DNA of 64,000 bases from Lepidostoma basale (GCA_022606425.2 JAHDVF020000883.1:806001-870000); one strand, 5' to 3'; shown: positions 30,168 through 40,690, counted from the first letter of the stretch. Notes: generated by a model from the sequence alone, not told the origin. Translations and numbers: made by a program.

Positions 30168-30993
30168 GGGTGGTGGTCTAGGGGATAGAACGCTTGGCTC
30201 CTGACATTTCAATTTATTTCAATTTATTCAAAAAATTATAAACATTACAGAATAACAAATCCAAATCGTTTATAATCACAATATACAAAAATAAAATTAA
30301 CAATTAAAAAATATATATTTATAAATAATGTAACAAGAAAACAAATGAGAGCAAGTAAGAAAAAAAGAAAAACAGAAGACAATTAAAAAATATATATATA
30401 CGAGAACAGTTTGGTAAAGATAAACATTTTTGTACAATAAGTAGAGAAGCAAATAGCAATTTAATACATAAGAGATAGATGCTTTCTGAGGGTAGCCTCA
30501 CTATCGTGAAAAATGTCCACATCCGAAGAGATACGGTTTAATAGAATTATTGCCCTGCCCACGGGCATTACCTTAGGTAGATTGGTTCTACACAGTGGCA
30601 GGTGAAATAATCTATTTTGCCTTTGTCGCAGATAATTGTCGGAGAAAAACAAAGTCAAGTCATTCAAAATATCCGAGTTATGTATTCGACCACGAATCAG
30701 TTAAAAAAAGTGAACACCCAGGTGGATAGTTCGTCTAATTTCCAATGATTGGTAGTCCAGCATACCCAGCAAGAAATCAGTTGGGTACAGCCAGGGGTAG
30801 TAACCGTTCTCTTTAAGGTACAGAAATCGTAAGAATTTTTTCTGTACCTTCTCGATTCTGACATGGGTTCAAGGCTGGACACGACCAGATTCCTTCTTCA
30901 TAATAATGAGCTATTTTCTGCTCACATTAAAGATTGTAAAATAAATTCTAATATCATTGATTAAAATCCTTGGTATTAGTCTTTTTAAAAAAA
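30168..30993 (+). mobile_element. SINE1 (tRNA-derived), split by LINE E
   Basis: The head GGGTGGTGGTCTAGGGGATA holds a good A box. After the insertion, ATGGGTTCAAGGCTGG holds the B box. The body ends CCTTGGTATTAGTC at about 30985. The head resembles tRNA-Glu/Asp-type genes. The element is not a functional tRNA. Confidence 0.85.
30208..30857 (-). mobile_element. LINE E insertion in SINE1
   Basis: CTGACAT at 30201-30207 and 30858-30864 is an exact 7-bp duplication. The minus strand encodes FFSDNYLRQRQNRLFHLPLC and LPKVMPVGRAIILLNRISSD, with frame breaks. The 3' tail is an AAATTGAAAT-type repeat. Confidence 0.88.
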
Positions 30994-31440
30994 AAAGGTT
31001 TTCTCGGGCTTCTTCGACTCCGTACGTGATTCTTACCAAAGATATATTAATTTTGATTGTCTATTTAGCAGTGAATGATCCACGGTGCGTCGCGGATTAG
31101 CCCGCTTTTCGGTCAATTTGAATAACAAGGGAGGCCCCGCGCCACGGGGTGGAGTTGTATTATTAAAGTATATTGCCGGGAGATTAGAACGAATCGTCGC
31201 TTTGGTCGCGGGGTCCTGCGAAATGGGCCGATCTCCATTATCGCTAAGTGCTCCGGAATTGGGTTATAACACGATTTATTACGCTTGAGGGAGTACTCGG
31301 GGAAACAGACGCAAGATGTGTATCCAATAATAGTTTACCGTCGCTTGAGCAATTGCCTGGGTCCTGGCCGCAAACTAGTAATGCTTAACTAAGTAAGTAA
31401 GCTGAAGTGGGAACTTCCGATATGAAGACATTGAGGATGG
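30994..31440. other. CpG-rich, apparently unique segment
   Basis: 31080-31320 is CpG-rich (GTGCGTCGCGG, GGCCCCGCGCCACGGGG, CGTCGCTTTGGTCGCGGGG). An open frame at 31085-31288 has no recognisable product. It may be regulatory; unproven. Confidence 0.4.
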
Positions 31441-31444
31441 TACT

Positions 31445-31885
31445 GTCATATCACGCCGCTCCTGAAGGACCTTCACTGGCTTAAAATCCGAGAGCGAGTA
31501 AAATATAAATTGTGTTTGACAGTGTTTAAGGCTCGACACCAGAGAGCGCCAGCGTATATGTCGGACCTCTGCGTGACACCCATGCCAACGGAAAGGCAAC
31601 GTTCACTCTGATCAGTAGAAACAAGTGCAAACAACATAGCAATTCCAGTCAGAGCCAATAAAGCAAGTTTCTATGATCGTGCTTTCAGCGTTGCGGGTCC
31701 GTTGGCGTGGAATAGCCTCCATGCTAGTATTTAGTATGAGGATAGTGACGTTAAATTTAAGAAACTTGTGAAGACTGCACTGTTCGGTCAGTCATTTCCT
31801 AGTGCGCCCTTGGAGTAATTGATTTTACAAAACAGCGCACTTAAAATAAAAATCATCATTATAATAAATAAATAAATACTAAGAG
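31445..31885 (+). mobile_element. LINE H (L2/CR1-like) 3' end
   Basis: LHWLKIRERVKYKLCLTVFK, QRAPAYMSDLCVTPMPTERQ, then a stop, YDRAFSVAGPLAWNSLHASI and a KLVKTALF end. The 3' UTR is GCGCACTTAAAATAAAAATC. About 95% identical by eye to 55625-56035. Confidence 0.85.
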
Positions 31886-31944
31886 AGAGCCCGAGCCAAT
31901 AGAGCTGTTGCCGAGTGTGAAGTTTAGAAGGGTCTCATATTTTT

Positions 31945-32133
31945 TTACTATTATTTTTTTATAAAAAAGACTAACATCAAGGATTTATGTCAATGATATT
32001 AGAATTTATTTTACTATCTTCAATGTGAGCAGAAAATAGCTCATTATTATGAAGAAGGAACCTGGTCGTGTCCAGGCTTGAACCCATGCCCCCTGGATCA
32101 GGAGCCAAGCGTTCTATCCCCTAGACCACCACC
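31945..32133 (-). mobile_element. SINE1, near full length
   Basis: Read on the minus strand: A box TGGTCTAGGGG, B box GGTTCAAGCC, a body with CACATTGAAGATAG, and a 3' end CTTGATGTTAGTC. Confidence 0.88.
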
Positions 32134-32134
32134 C

Positions 32135-32335
32135 GCTATTTGGGTCATGTGCTAAGGGGAGAAAAATACCACCTCCTTCGACTGATATTAATGGGTAAAG
32201 TGGAGGGACGTCGGGGAGTTGGTAGAAGGCAGCTGTCCTGGCTGCGGAACATCAAAGAGTGGACAGGAATAACAAGAGTTCAGAACCTGTTCCAAGTGGC
32301 GCAGTCGCCAACGTTGGAGGGACCTGAGACGGCAC
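32135..32335 (+). mobile_element. LINE C 3' fragment
   Basis: Encodes MGHVLRGEKYHLLRLILMGK, RRGVGRRQLSWLRNIKEWTG and TRVQNLFQVAQ. It abuts SINE1 directly, as does its relative at 15757 to other sequence. Confidence 0.8.
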
Positions 32336-32419
32336 CGAAAGAAGAAGTGTATATTCTTCTTCTGGTGTCGTGTAAGTTCCCCCTAAAGTTGGCGATCACG
32401 GCAGCGATAGCAAGCATAG

Positions 32420-32845
32420 TTTTGTTAGAAAGTTTCAATCTTGGGATTGGTTTGCAGCAATTTCCTCTATTCTTCTCTTCCATTCTTCCCTGTCTTGTGC
32501 GGCTCTTTTGAAATCTGCATATGATGAGCAGCGCACGTCCACCAACAGGTCCTCCAGGTACTCTCGGCGTGGGCGTCCCCTAGGGTTTGTCCCCTCGGTC
32601 ATACCCTCCATTATGGCATGCAAGAGGCTTGACATATTACATGGCCGATCCATCTTGCACGATATTCGGACAAGGTCCTGATCAGGTGCCTTTCTCCTTC
32701 GATTCCTTGAAGAACTTCCTCATTCGTGATGTGGTCTCTCCAGGAAATTCCTAATAGTCTTCTATACGATCACATCTCAAAAGCCTCTAGTCTCCGCTTA
32801 TCTCTTTCGGATAGGCACCATGTCTCGCAGCCGTATACATTCTTA
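32420..32845 (-). mobile_element. LINE B 3' fragment
   Basis: Minus strand: the GRPRREYLEDLLVDVRCSSY and EEWKRRIEEIAANQSQD end, with a small deletion in the WIGHVIR region. Confidence 0.85.
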
Positions 32846-33437
32846 TTTCTTCTTTTTCAATTGCCCTACAATCCATATCGAGCCTTAGCCTCCATTATTC
32901 CACGCCTCCAATTCCTCCTGTCCTCCGATTTGACCCTCCAACTCGTTACTATTTCGCTGCGTGAATAAATTATTCTTATTATTTTGAATTTTGGCGACGA
33001 GGATCGAAACCACGTAACTTGAGTTAGTTAGCCTTAGCCTAGCGTCATATCATGTAAACCACCACTTCTTTATTTTTTCAATCTATTAAAATATAATATA
33101 GGCAGATTATTTTAATAATGTAGCTATGATAAATTATGATCAAATGTTCGTTTTTAATATTATTAATGGTCGCCCCCCTCGCGCCTATTTCGGGACATCA
33201 AAAGCACAAAATTTCCCGGCATAATGAGGATTTTTTCAGTATAACATAATATATTAAAACTTCAGGTAGATATTTGTAATAAATCTTTGAGCTTTTCGCA
33301 TTTGATTGATTGGATGCTTTTTGCAAGCACGAATTTTGAGCGCTACAGTGTATTTAAAAAATCTATTCACATCCAATACTTACGAGTATATCAATAAAGC
33401 ATAGCATAGAAAATAGGTTCTCAAAGATAGCTAGAGA
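32846..33437. other. Intron, nothing recognised
   Basis: AT-rich with no partner in the window. Confidence 0.4.
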
Positions 33438-33590
33438 CTTCGGGAGTCGGAAAAATCGACGAGTTGTAATGTTACGATGTACGAATTTAGAAAAAACTTG
33501 GTAGGTATTACATGATGTACAGTGTGGCGATCCATCATCTCTTCCTACCCTTTCTGAGAAATAGCGTGATGATTAGTTAGTTAGTTGTAC
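33438..33590 (+). mobile_element. LINE A terminal fragment
   Basis: GGGAGTCGGAAAAATCGACG through CAGTGTGGCGATCC to AGCGTGATGATTAG. Strongly diverged. Confidence 0.7.
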
Positions 33591-33606
33591 AATATAACAA
33601 CTATCT

Positions 33607-34115
33607 AAAACTAACTAACTAACTAACCATCACGCCGTCTCCCCGAAGGGGTAGGAAGAAAGAATGGACTGCCACATTTTTCTTTCCTGACATATTTCTC
33701 TCGCTTCCTCAACATTCATACATCGTGTCATGCACGCGCGTCGATTTCTCTGACTCCTCACATGGCCGACATTCAATATTTGATTTATTTGATCGTGCCA
33801 CGTTTTCCTCGGTCTTCCTCTATTTCTGGTTCCATTTACATCGTTAACATACAATTTTTTACCATTCTTTCTTCATTCATTCATATGTCCAAACCATCTT
33901 AATGATCCTATCATTATTTTGTTAATAACACCATCATTCGCACCGCATTCACTTCTTATATTTTCATTTGACACTATCATACACAGAGTATCCACACATT
34001 AGTCTAAGAGATCTCATTTCTACTGCATTTATTCTACTTTCATCCTTTTTTGCCAGTTCCATGCTTTGCTTCCATACATAAGGGTCGGTACAAGAACACC
34101 ATTGTGCACTGCTAT
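33607..34115 (-). mobile_element. LINE A 3' fragment
   Basis: (CTAA)n, then the minus-strand end SSYPFGETA, RRACMTRCMNVEEAREICQE and a YSVYDSVK break. Small deletions interrupt the frame. YSVYDRVSNE subfamily. Confidence 0.87.
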
Positions 34116-34189
34116 CTATTTGACTAATTATTATTTTTTTATCAATAAAGTATTGTGTGGGATTCAATGATGACGAATTTTGTTCTATG

Positions 34190-34250
34190 AATTAAAAGCT
34201 GTTTTTTTGCACTTCTAGTTAATTTTTCTCGAAATGTTTCGAAGGTTTGT
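34190..34250 (-). mobile_element. Penelope-like terminal repeat scrap
   Basis: AATTTTTCTCGAAATGTTTC and GAAGGTTTGTCGAAGG resemble the left arm of 42962-43135. Confidence 0.45.
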
Positions 34251-34254
34251 CGAA

Positions 34255-34945
34255 GGTTGGGGAAAAAGTAGTTTCGTATTTTTCGCTTTATTTCAATGCT
34301 TTATAAAAAGTGTTACAATCATCCGATTTAAGTCAAATATGCGTCGTTCTGTTCGATCACTTGTTGCCAACAATAATCCAATAATGCCCCTCTCGTAGAA
34401 GCCCTTGTCCCTATTGGCAAAAAACTCGGACAACCAATTTTCATAGGCCTCTATTGAGGCCAAATTTGTACCCCCAAGCGCGTTGGCAATAATAATAATA
34501 ATAATATACTAACTTTTAAAGCGCCGTTTTTGTGATGTAATCACCTCAAGGGCGCATTAGGACGTGCTTAAAATCAAAAAATCTAAATGTGATCGCTTAA
34601 AAAGCGATCGGTTAAAAAGTATGGTAGAACAAAGTATAAATTTTTAAATTGGGTATGAAATATGAAAAATATGGGTTTTCAATTTAGATCTGAAATCTGT
34701 TGGATCATTTATGCATCTGAGGTGTGAAGGGAGATTGTTCCAAGCTGATGGACCGGCTACCACGAACGCTCGATCCCCGAAATTTGTACTGCAATTTGTA
34801 CGGCAATATACAGGAACAGGTGGTAGTCACTTGGTGCCAGGTCCGGACTATAGGGTGGATGCATAAGAACTTCCCATCCGAGCTCCCGGAGCTTCTGGCG
34901 CGTCATCAAAGAAGTGTGCGGCCTGGCGTTGTCCTGATGAATAAA
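34255..34945 (-). pseudogene. mariner transposon relic, split by LINE H
   Basis: Minus strand. 34945-34786 gives HTSLMTRQKLRELGWEVLMH, then a PPYSPDLAPSDYHLFLY segment with frame changes. 34504-34255 gives KLASIEAYENWLSEFFANRD, FYERGIIGLLLA. These are the C-terminal third of a mariner transposase, including the third catalytic aspartate region (SPDLAPSD). LINE H lies between the two parts; the N-terminal part is missing. Confidence 0.88.
34505..34785 (-). mobile_element. LINE H 3' end inserted in mariner
   Basis: Minus strand: an SAWNNLPSHLRC-like start in a degraded frame, DFRSKLKTHIF, then a UTR with the CGCCCTTGAGG-type motif and an (ATT)n tail seen as AATAATAATAAT at 34489-34505. Confidence 0.78.
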
Positions 34946-35000
34946 TATGTCTAGAAAATAAACTCAAAAGTGGAAAAACACTATTTTTCCAGAAAACCTG
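34946..35000 (+). mobile_element. Penelope-like terminal repeat scrap
   Basis: ATGTCTAGAAAATAAACTCA and AAAGTGGAAAAACAC match the arm of 42962-43135 from the hammerhead cleavage site onward. Confidence 0.6.
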
Positions 35001-36394
35001 GTCTCCATCCAGGAGATGGTTTTAAAAAGTACCATAACATGCAAAACTATATATAGTCCATAATGTTTTTTGTAAATTGTTTTTTATTAGAAGAATAAAT
35101 TATTACAAATGAATATTTTACAATTTTTTTTGTAACTACCTATCAATAAAAATATTTTGACATTATTTAAAACAGAGTTGGCTGACAAACAATATCAAAA
35201 AATAATGGAGTGGTAAAGGTTAATATATTTTCGTTACACTTTTTCCTGATCTGCATTCTATTCTCGTTTCGACGGAATTCATTTCGCGAGCAGCCTGTAC
35301 TGCATAATGAATAATAATCACCCTGTACACAGCGGAAAACTCGTCATTCGTCAGTTATTAATGCGCCGATTAATATTTCCGGTGCCAGGCTTCCAATTTT
35401 AAATAAATTTTGAAATATGGACGAGCGCGATATTCCAAATTATTGCGGGAGGAAGTCTAGCGATCGGGGGACAAATCGTTACATCGGACGAATTTCCATG
35501 TTTTTTTTTATGAACACTAATTGTAATTAATTGGAAAACTCTTTATATAAATTCCCTTTATGTATTTTCAATATAAATTTTGATTGGAGGAGAATAGATA
35601 TTTTAGAAGGAGAATGCCGCGTTAACCTTTCCCTTACGGTGCTAAAATAAAAACGCGCGTTCCTGTGTTGGGTAGTCAGTACCCAATAATAAATTAGCGA
35701 TTTTAAATCGGAAAAATAAGAACATTCATAGCTAATCCCCTTAATTTATTATAATTGAAGTCAATAATTATATTAATTGAGATTTATTTGCTAAAAACAT
35801 TAAAAAAAAAAACATCAGACAATACTCACGGTACGGATACATGTCTACTCTGGTTGCAAGTCCGAGAGCTACTGCCGGGCAGTGAAAACGTTGGGCTCCT
35901 CGCGCTTCCACAGTGAAGTATGCAAGAGTGAGATGCGAATATAGTGTCGCGCACTCAGCGCTACGAATTTTGTTTCCGATGTTCACAAAATACCTCCGAT
36001 GTACCCGATAAATTCTGATTATTATTAATTTTTTTTTTAATCAATGCGTAAATATATTATGGAGGAATACCTAAAATCTTAACCTTGGATTTATTATATT
36101 TATAGAGATATTGATGGTTATTAGAAGCAACGTGTAGAAGATACCCATTACAGAGAAGGGAGGGTTAAAGTGGAAATTTTACCCAGTTTTCGTTTAGCGT
36201 TTTAGGGTAATTTCCCTATATTACATATTGTAGGCATTTTTCCCCCCATTTTTTAAACCCCATTATTATTTCAGAAAATTTTGTATGGAATTGTTTTTAA
36301 AGTTTTCTCTTTCATAACTCTGGAATCGTATTATTAACGAATCGTTTATATGGGTATTTTTTATTTTTCCAACTAACTTTTCTTCTATGTTCGC
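35001..36394. other. Long unassigned intron stretch
   Basis: Mostly AT-rich. 35815-36000 is a GC-richer patch; on the minus strand it carries a 72-codon open frame ending next to a GTGAGT donor-like string. 35625-35690 has TTAACCTTTCCCTTACGG and a GTTGGGTAGTCAGTACCCAA palindrome. No gene can be supported. Confidence 0.45.
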
Positions 36395-36625
36395 CATACT
36401 TTGTGTTGTATTTGTTTTATATTTTTCTTTATTTTATATACTTTTTTAACAAATTAAATATCAAACTTGTTTCGGATGTAAACAATTTTATAATATATTA
36501 AATATCTATAATATATATTGTAATATCACTGAGGAAGGGCTGGGTAGTCAGAAACATGTTTGATATTTCATTTCTATTAGTTTAAAAAGTGAGTGTTGTA
36601 TACAAAGTATATAAAAAAAGAAAAA
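36395..36625. mobile_element. Penelope-like terminal repeat relic
   Basis: Inverted arms with ATATCAAACTTGTTTCGG (36456) and GAAACATGTTTGATATTTC (36551), bordered by TTGTATTTG and GAGTGTTGTATAC. It holds the hammerhead motif at 36521-36567. Confidence 0.65.
36521..36567 (+). ncRNA. Hammerhead ribozyme motif
   Basis: Stem I AATATCA/TGATATT is a perfect 7-bp pairing. The core CTGAGGA is consensus, followed by stem II GGCT/AGTC with loop GGGT, GAAA, and the palindromic stem III ACATGT with a T at the cleavage position. Confidence 0.65.
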
Positions 36626-36627
36626 TA

Positions 36628-36975
36628 TAACTAACTAACCATCACGCCGTCTCCCAGAAGGGGTTGGCAGAAGGAATGGACCGTCACATTTTTTACCCTG
36701 ACTTCTAATGCTTTTTCAACATTCATAGATCATGTCATGTAGATGTTAACGATGTAAACGGAACTAGAAATAGTGGAAGACCTAGGAAAATTTGGCACGA
36801 TCAAATAAATCAAATATTTAATGTCAGCCATGTGAGGAGTCGGAGAAATTGACGTGCGTGCATGATGCGATGTATAAATGTTCAGTAATCGAGAAAAGTA
36901 TGTCGGGAAAGAAAAGTGCGGCGTTCCATTCTTTCTGCCTACCCCTTCTAGAAAACGGTTTGATGGTTAGCTAAG
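36628..36975. mobile_element. Two LINE A fragments, head to head
   Basis: 36628-36740 (-) is a terminal fragment starting CTAACTAACC. 36741-36975 (+) reads YVNDVNGTRN, GRPRKIWHDQINQIFNVSHV and the diverged end. Confidence 0.78.
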
Positions 36976-37034
36976 TTTTTTTTAAATATAAATATATATT
37001 TATTGAACGCTAAGACATTAACCCTGTAGAATTC

Positions 37035-37470
37035 CATAGTAATATTCTTAGGAAATTGAAAATAACTTTGTTTAATACACAAAATATTAAAAAACACGAT
37101 ATGTTTCGGAGGATACCTCCATCAGGTGTAAAAATATAATAAAAACTAAACAAAGAAAGACTTGTATATAAAAAAAACTCTTAAAATTCGATACAATATT
37201 TTTTTTTTTTTAAATTACAATTTAATATTTTTTATAATATTATTATCATCATGTATTATTATTATATAGGTACTTAAAACAAATACCCCAGGTTCATTTT
37301 TAAATTTAAATAATTGTATTGAATCAAAATGCGTTTTTTATATTAGTCTTTCTTTTTTTAGTTTTTATTATAATTTTACACCTGAAGATGGAGGTATCCT
37401 CCGAAACTTGTCGTGTTTTTAAAAAAAAATATTTTGTGGATTAAACAAAATTATTTTCAATTTCCTAAGC
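37035..37470. mobile_element. Penelope-like palindrome, ~130-bp arms
   Basis: Left arm TTAGGAAATTGAAAATAAC to AAGAAAGACTTG and right arm GTCTTTCTTTTTTTAG to TTTTCAATTTCCTAAGC are inverted. The centre is AT-rich. The right arm carries an intact hammerhead motif. LINE A begins at the right edge. Confidence 0.78.
37378..37416 (+). ncRNA. Hammerhead ribozyme motif, all core positions intact
   Basis: Stem I ACAC (37378-37381) pairs with GTGT (37413-37416). Core CTGAAGA at 37382-37388. Stem II GGAGG/CCTCC with loop TAT (37390-37402). GAAA at 37403-37406; short stem III AC/GT with loop TT; predicted cleavage after C37412. It meets the CUGANGA...GAAA...UH consensus. The very short stem III is typical of the Penelope-type hammerheads. 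Confidence 0.78.
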
Positions 37471-37948
37471 ATGTATGGAAGTGAAGCTTGGAGCTGGCAA
37501 AAGAAGGATGAAAGCAGGATAAACGCCGTAGAAATGAGATCATTAAGAAGAATATGCGGGAAAACGTTGTATGATAGAATACCGAACGATAAAATGAGAA
37601 AAAAATGTAAGACAGATGACTGCATCATGAATAAAATTAAAAAAGGATCCCCGAGATGGTTCGGACATATGGAAAGAATGGATGAGAGTAGAATGGTTAA
37701 AAAGTTGTACACAAGCAGTGTGAGTGGGAAAAGAAGCCGAGGACGACCGAGGAAAACATGGCATGACCAAATTAACCAATTACTAAAAGGCGGCCACATT
37801 CGAAGTCGGAATAATCGACGCGCGTGCATGGTGCGATGTATGAATGTGGAGGAAGCCCGAGAGGTGTGCCAGGACAGGCCAGTGTGGCGATCCATCCTCT
37901 CTGCCTACCCCTCCGGGAAAAAGGCGTGATGGTTAGTTAGTTAGTTCT
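37471..37948 (+). mobile_element. LINE A, open C-terminal frame
   Basis: Open frame 37471-37929: MYGSEAWSWQKKDESRINAV, KTLYDRIPNDKMRKKCKTDD, GSPRWFGHMERMDESRMVKK and the AYPSGKKA end, then TGATGG and TTAG repeats. KTLYDRIPND subfamily. 5' truncated exactly at the LMYG motif, against a Penelope-like arm. Confidence 0.92.
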
Positions 37949-38605
37949 AAGTATATAAATATAAATCTCTGTAAAACCAATTACGCAATCGCGTTTATAT
38001 TATAATTTTTAGTGGGGTTTTGCCAAATCGTGGAATAGTGTAAGAGCGAATCAGTGTTGCAGGAATACCGTGGTATGAGGGGGTCGGCCTTAATCAAAAG
38101 CTTGTACCTTTCCAGGAGTAACCCGATTCACATTGCGGCAATCACACCTCGCAGTAATGAGATAAAGTTATTGTCGGACGTATGAAGCGCTGCACAAGCT
38201 ACAAGCTCGCACCCCCGTCGGCCCCGCCCGCTCGCTGTTTCAGCACGTACCGCTTTTTCAACTCTAACGTGATATATTACGTTTGGCGAATGTTGTTTGT
38301 CACTTTATTTATTCATGGTGGACTAAACGAGTTTGCGCCGTGAATCTGAAATGCTTGTTTTTTTTTGTTGATGATATTTTTATTCCAATTTCGAATGAAG
38401 TTTGTGAAGGGGCGAGCGCTGCTGGGGGTCTAGTTATCGTGTGATGTGTGCAGATTGCGTTTCCATAGAAACAAACTTTTAATTGTGTTTTTTTTTTTTT
38501 AATTTCGATAAACCTAATGCTATGTAGATGGTTACGTTAACAATATGGAATTCCATAATGACGATGTTTTTATGGATTTAATTCATTTTTATTATGAATT
38601 GTATT
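37949..38605. other. Intron with CpG-rich part
   Basis: 38010-38240 is CpG-rich (CACCCCCGTCGGCCCCGCCC). Nothing is recognised. Confidence 0.4.
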
Positions 38606-38609
38606 TCTT

Positions 38610-38705
38610 ATATTCGTGCGTGTCAAGATGTGTGAATGTAGAAGAGGCGCGAAGTACCCCCCCCCCCCCCAGAGAAACGGCATGATGGTTATTTAGTTAG
38701 TTATG
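38610..38705 (+). mobile_element. LINE A terminus with poly(C) expansion
   Basis: TGTGAATGTAGAAGAGGCGC, then a run of C (about 38656-38670) in place of the CCCC arm of the terminal hairpin, then AGAGAAACGGCATGATGG and TTAG. Confidence 0.75.
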
Positions 38706-38884
38706 TCGTTATTTGAAATTTCATGTTAGATGTTCATTGTAATTAATGAAAATAAAATGAAAAATTATAAATAAAATAATTATAACTTCGAATCCACTGA
38801 GGTCCTATACTGACTTAACATTAGTTGGATCAAACTGAATATATACCATAAATAATTTTTTTATTAATTTTGATTTTTTACTGT

Positions 38885-38945
38885 TTTTTTCCACCTTTGA
38901 GTTTATTTTTCTCGACATGTTTAAAGGCTTAACAACTTCATTATA
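38885..38945 (-). mobile_element. Penelope-like terminal repeat scrap
   Basis: TTTGAGTTTATTTTTCTCGA, CATGTTTAAAGGCTT matches the left arm of 42962-43135. Confidence 0.6.
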
Positions 38946-38967
38946 CGAAAGTTTTAACAAATTGAAT

Positions 38968-39485
38968 GAAAATGGTGTTCTTCTACCGACCCTTATGTGT
39001 GGAAGCGAAGCATAGAACTGGCAAAAGAAGGATGAAAGTAGAATAAATGCAGTAGAAATGAGATCTCTAAGACGAATGTGTGGCAAATCTGTATATGATA
39101 GAGTGTCAAATGCAAGTATAAGAAGTGAATGCGGTGCGAATGAAAGTGTTGTGAATAAAATAATGAAACGGTCGTTAAGATGTTTTAGATGACACATGGA
39201 AAGAATGAGTGAAGACAGAATGGTGAAGAAGGTATAAGTAAACGACGTGAACGGAGCTAGAAATTGAGGAAGACCGAGGAAAGACCGAGGAAAACGTGGC
39301 ACGATCAAATCAATCAAATATTAAATGTCGGTCACGTGAGGAGTCGGAGAAATCGACGTGCGTGTATGACGAGATGTACGAATGTAGAGAAAGCGAGAGA
39401 AATATGTCAGGACAGAACAGTGTGTCGTTCCATTATTTCTGCCTACCCCTCCGGGGAGACGGTGTGATGGTTAGTGAATTAGTTT
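38968..39485 (+). mobile_element. LINE A 3' part
   Basis: GTGTTCTTCTACCGACCCTT start, KSVYDRVSNAS-like region, RPRKTWHDQINQILNVGHVR and the AYPSGETV end. Several stops and frameshifts. Confidence 0.87.
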
Positions 39486-39599
39486 GTTTTTTTAACAAAT
39501 TTGATGCACTTTGCATTTATGTGTATTTTTAAATAATGAAAATATATTTTTTATAAAAAATTCCTTTATGCGAGTACTATTATATATGTTTAGTTATTT

Positions 39600-39680
39600 T
39601 CCACTTAGGTTTATGATTTCGACCATACCATAAGACTACAGCGAGCTGCCGAAACCGATTAAATTAATCTAAATAAATTT
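39600..39680 (+). mobile_element. Possible Penelope-like scrap
   Basis: CTACAGCGAGCTGCCGAAAC followed by CGATT and A/T-rich DNA resembles the GAAAC side of the hammerhead repeats; the core is not present. Confidence 0.3.
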
Positions 39681-39712
39681 TACAATAAACTTCTACCATC
39701 AGGGATTAATTG

Positions 39713-39835
39713 TATCTCAATAGAGACGAATATGCAAATTGGAAACAGAATATGGTGATCGAGGTGTTTACAGGACATAATATGACCTGTCATTGGTTGG
39801 GTTACAAGTATTTGTATACATTCAAAATATTCTAC
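39713..39835 (-). mobile_element. Single arm of the foldback family
   Basis: AATTGTATCTCAATAGAGAC, AATTGGAAACAGAATATGG and CCTGTCATTGGTTGGGTTAC match the right arm of 6640-7320. Confidence 0.78.
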
Positions 39836-40184
39836 CATCAAATTTAACGTGACGACATGAATATTTTATGTATTTTTGTTTGGTCTGAAATTTTTTGTTT
39901 TGATATCTGTTCTTGGCCACGTGGAGCCATGTTCGCCTCTAATGCAAGGCGATGTGGAGGAAAGAATTCCTCGAGGCGGCGTAACCTCGTTAGGCGGGGC
40001 ATGACGGAAACTTGGGAGTATACAAAAATTTCAACTATTCCCAAAACTAAACTCATATGGCGGTATTACGAGACAGCGCTCGAACGAACCATGCTTGAGC
40101 TAGTTCTCAGGGGAAAAAGTGAATTACTATATCTGAAAGTTTTACATATATTATCTGTAAAAAAGTTGTCACATAACACAGCAT
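39836..40184. other. Intron, nothing recognised
   Basis: An open frame on each strand overlaps here; neither product is recognisable. Confidence 0.4.
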
Positions 40185-40690
40185 CTTGAGGAGCTCCACT
40201 GGTTGAAATGTTCAGAAAGGATGCAATATAAGCTCTGCTGGACGGTTGCATGGTATGGCATCAGCTTATATATATGAACTCTGCATCTACGAGAACCTGA
40301 ATGCCAGACAGTCTACATTGCGATCAGCTAAATCTTCTGCGATCGGTAGATTGACTGTGCCAAAACGCAGTCCTAGCACAAACTTTGGCGTCCGACCCTT
40401 CGCGGTAGCCGGCCCTTCAGCCTGGAACAATTTTCCAGCAGAACTTAAGTGCATTGACAATCAGTCAGAGTTTAGATCGAGACTCAAAACGCACCTTTTA
40501 AAATTATCTTTTCCTGATAAGAAGGGTTGATCGACTACGTCAGGTGCAGCCCTCATACTAAATATGTTTATTTTTAACTACATAGTTCATAAAACGGAGC
40601 ATTTTCTACAGCGCCCTTGGGATGAGTAATTCATAAAAATGGCGCTCTATAAATTATCCAATATATTATTATATTATTATTATAGTGTAT
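40185..40690 (+). mobile_element. LINE H (L2/CR1-like) 3' end
   Basis: AYIYELCIYENLNARQSTLR, SPSTNFGVRPFAVAGPSAWN and a SRLKTHLLKLSF end encoded at 40246-40530. The UTR has GCGCCCTTGGGATGAG, CGCTCTATAAATTATCC and an (ATT)n tail. Confidence 0.87.

Noticed and set aside
30168..30207. A tRNA gene (GGGTGGTGGTCTAGGGGATA)
   Set aside because: The same sequence recurs with a common 3' body at 31945 and 57841, has no closed acceptor stem and lies in SINE1.
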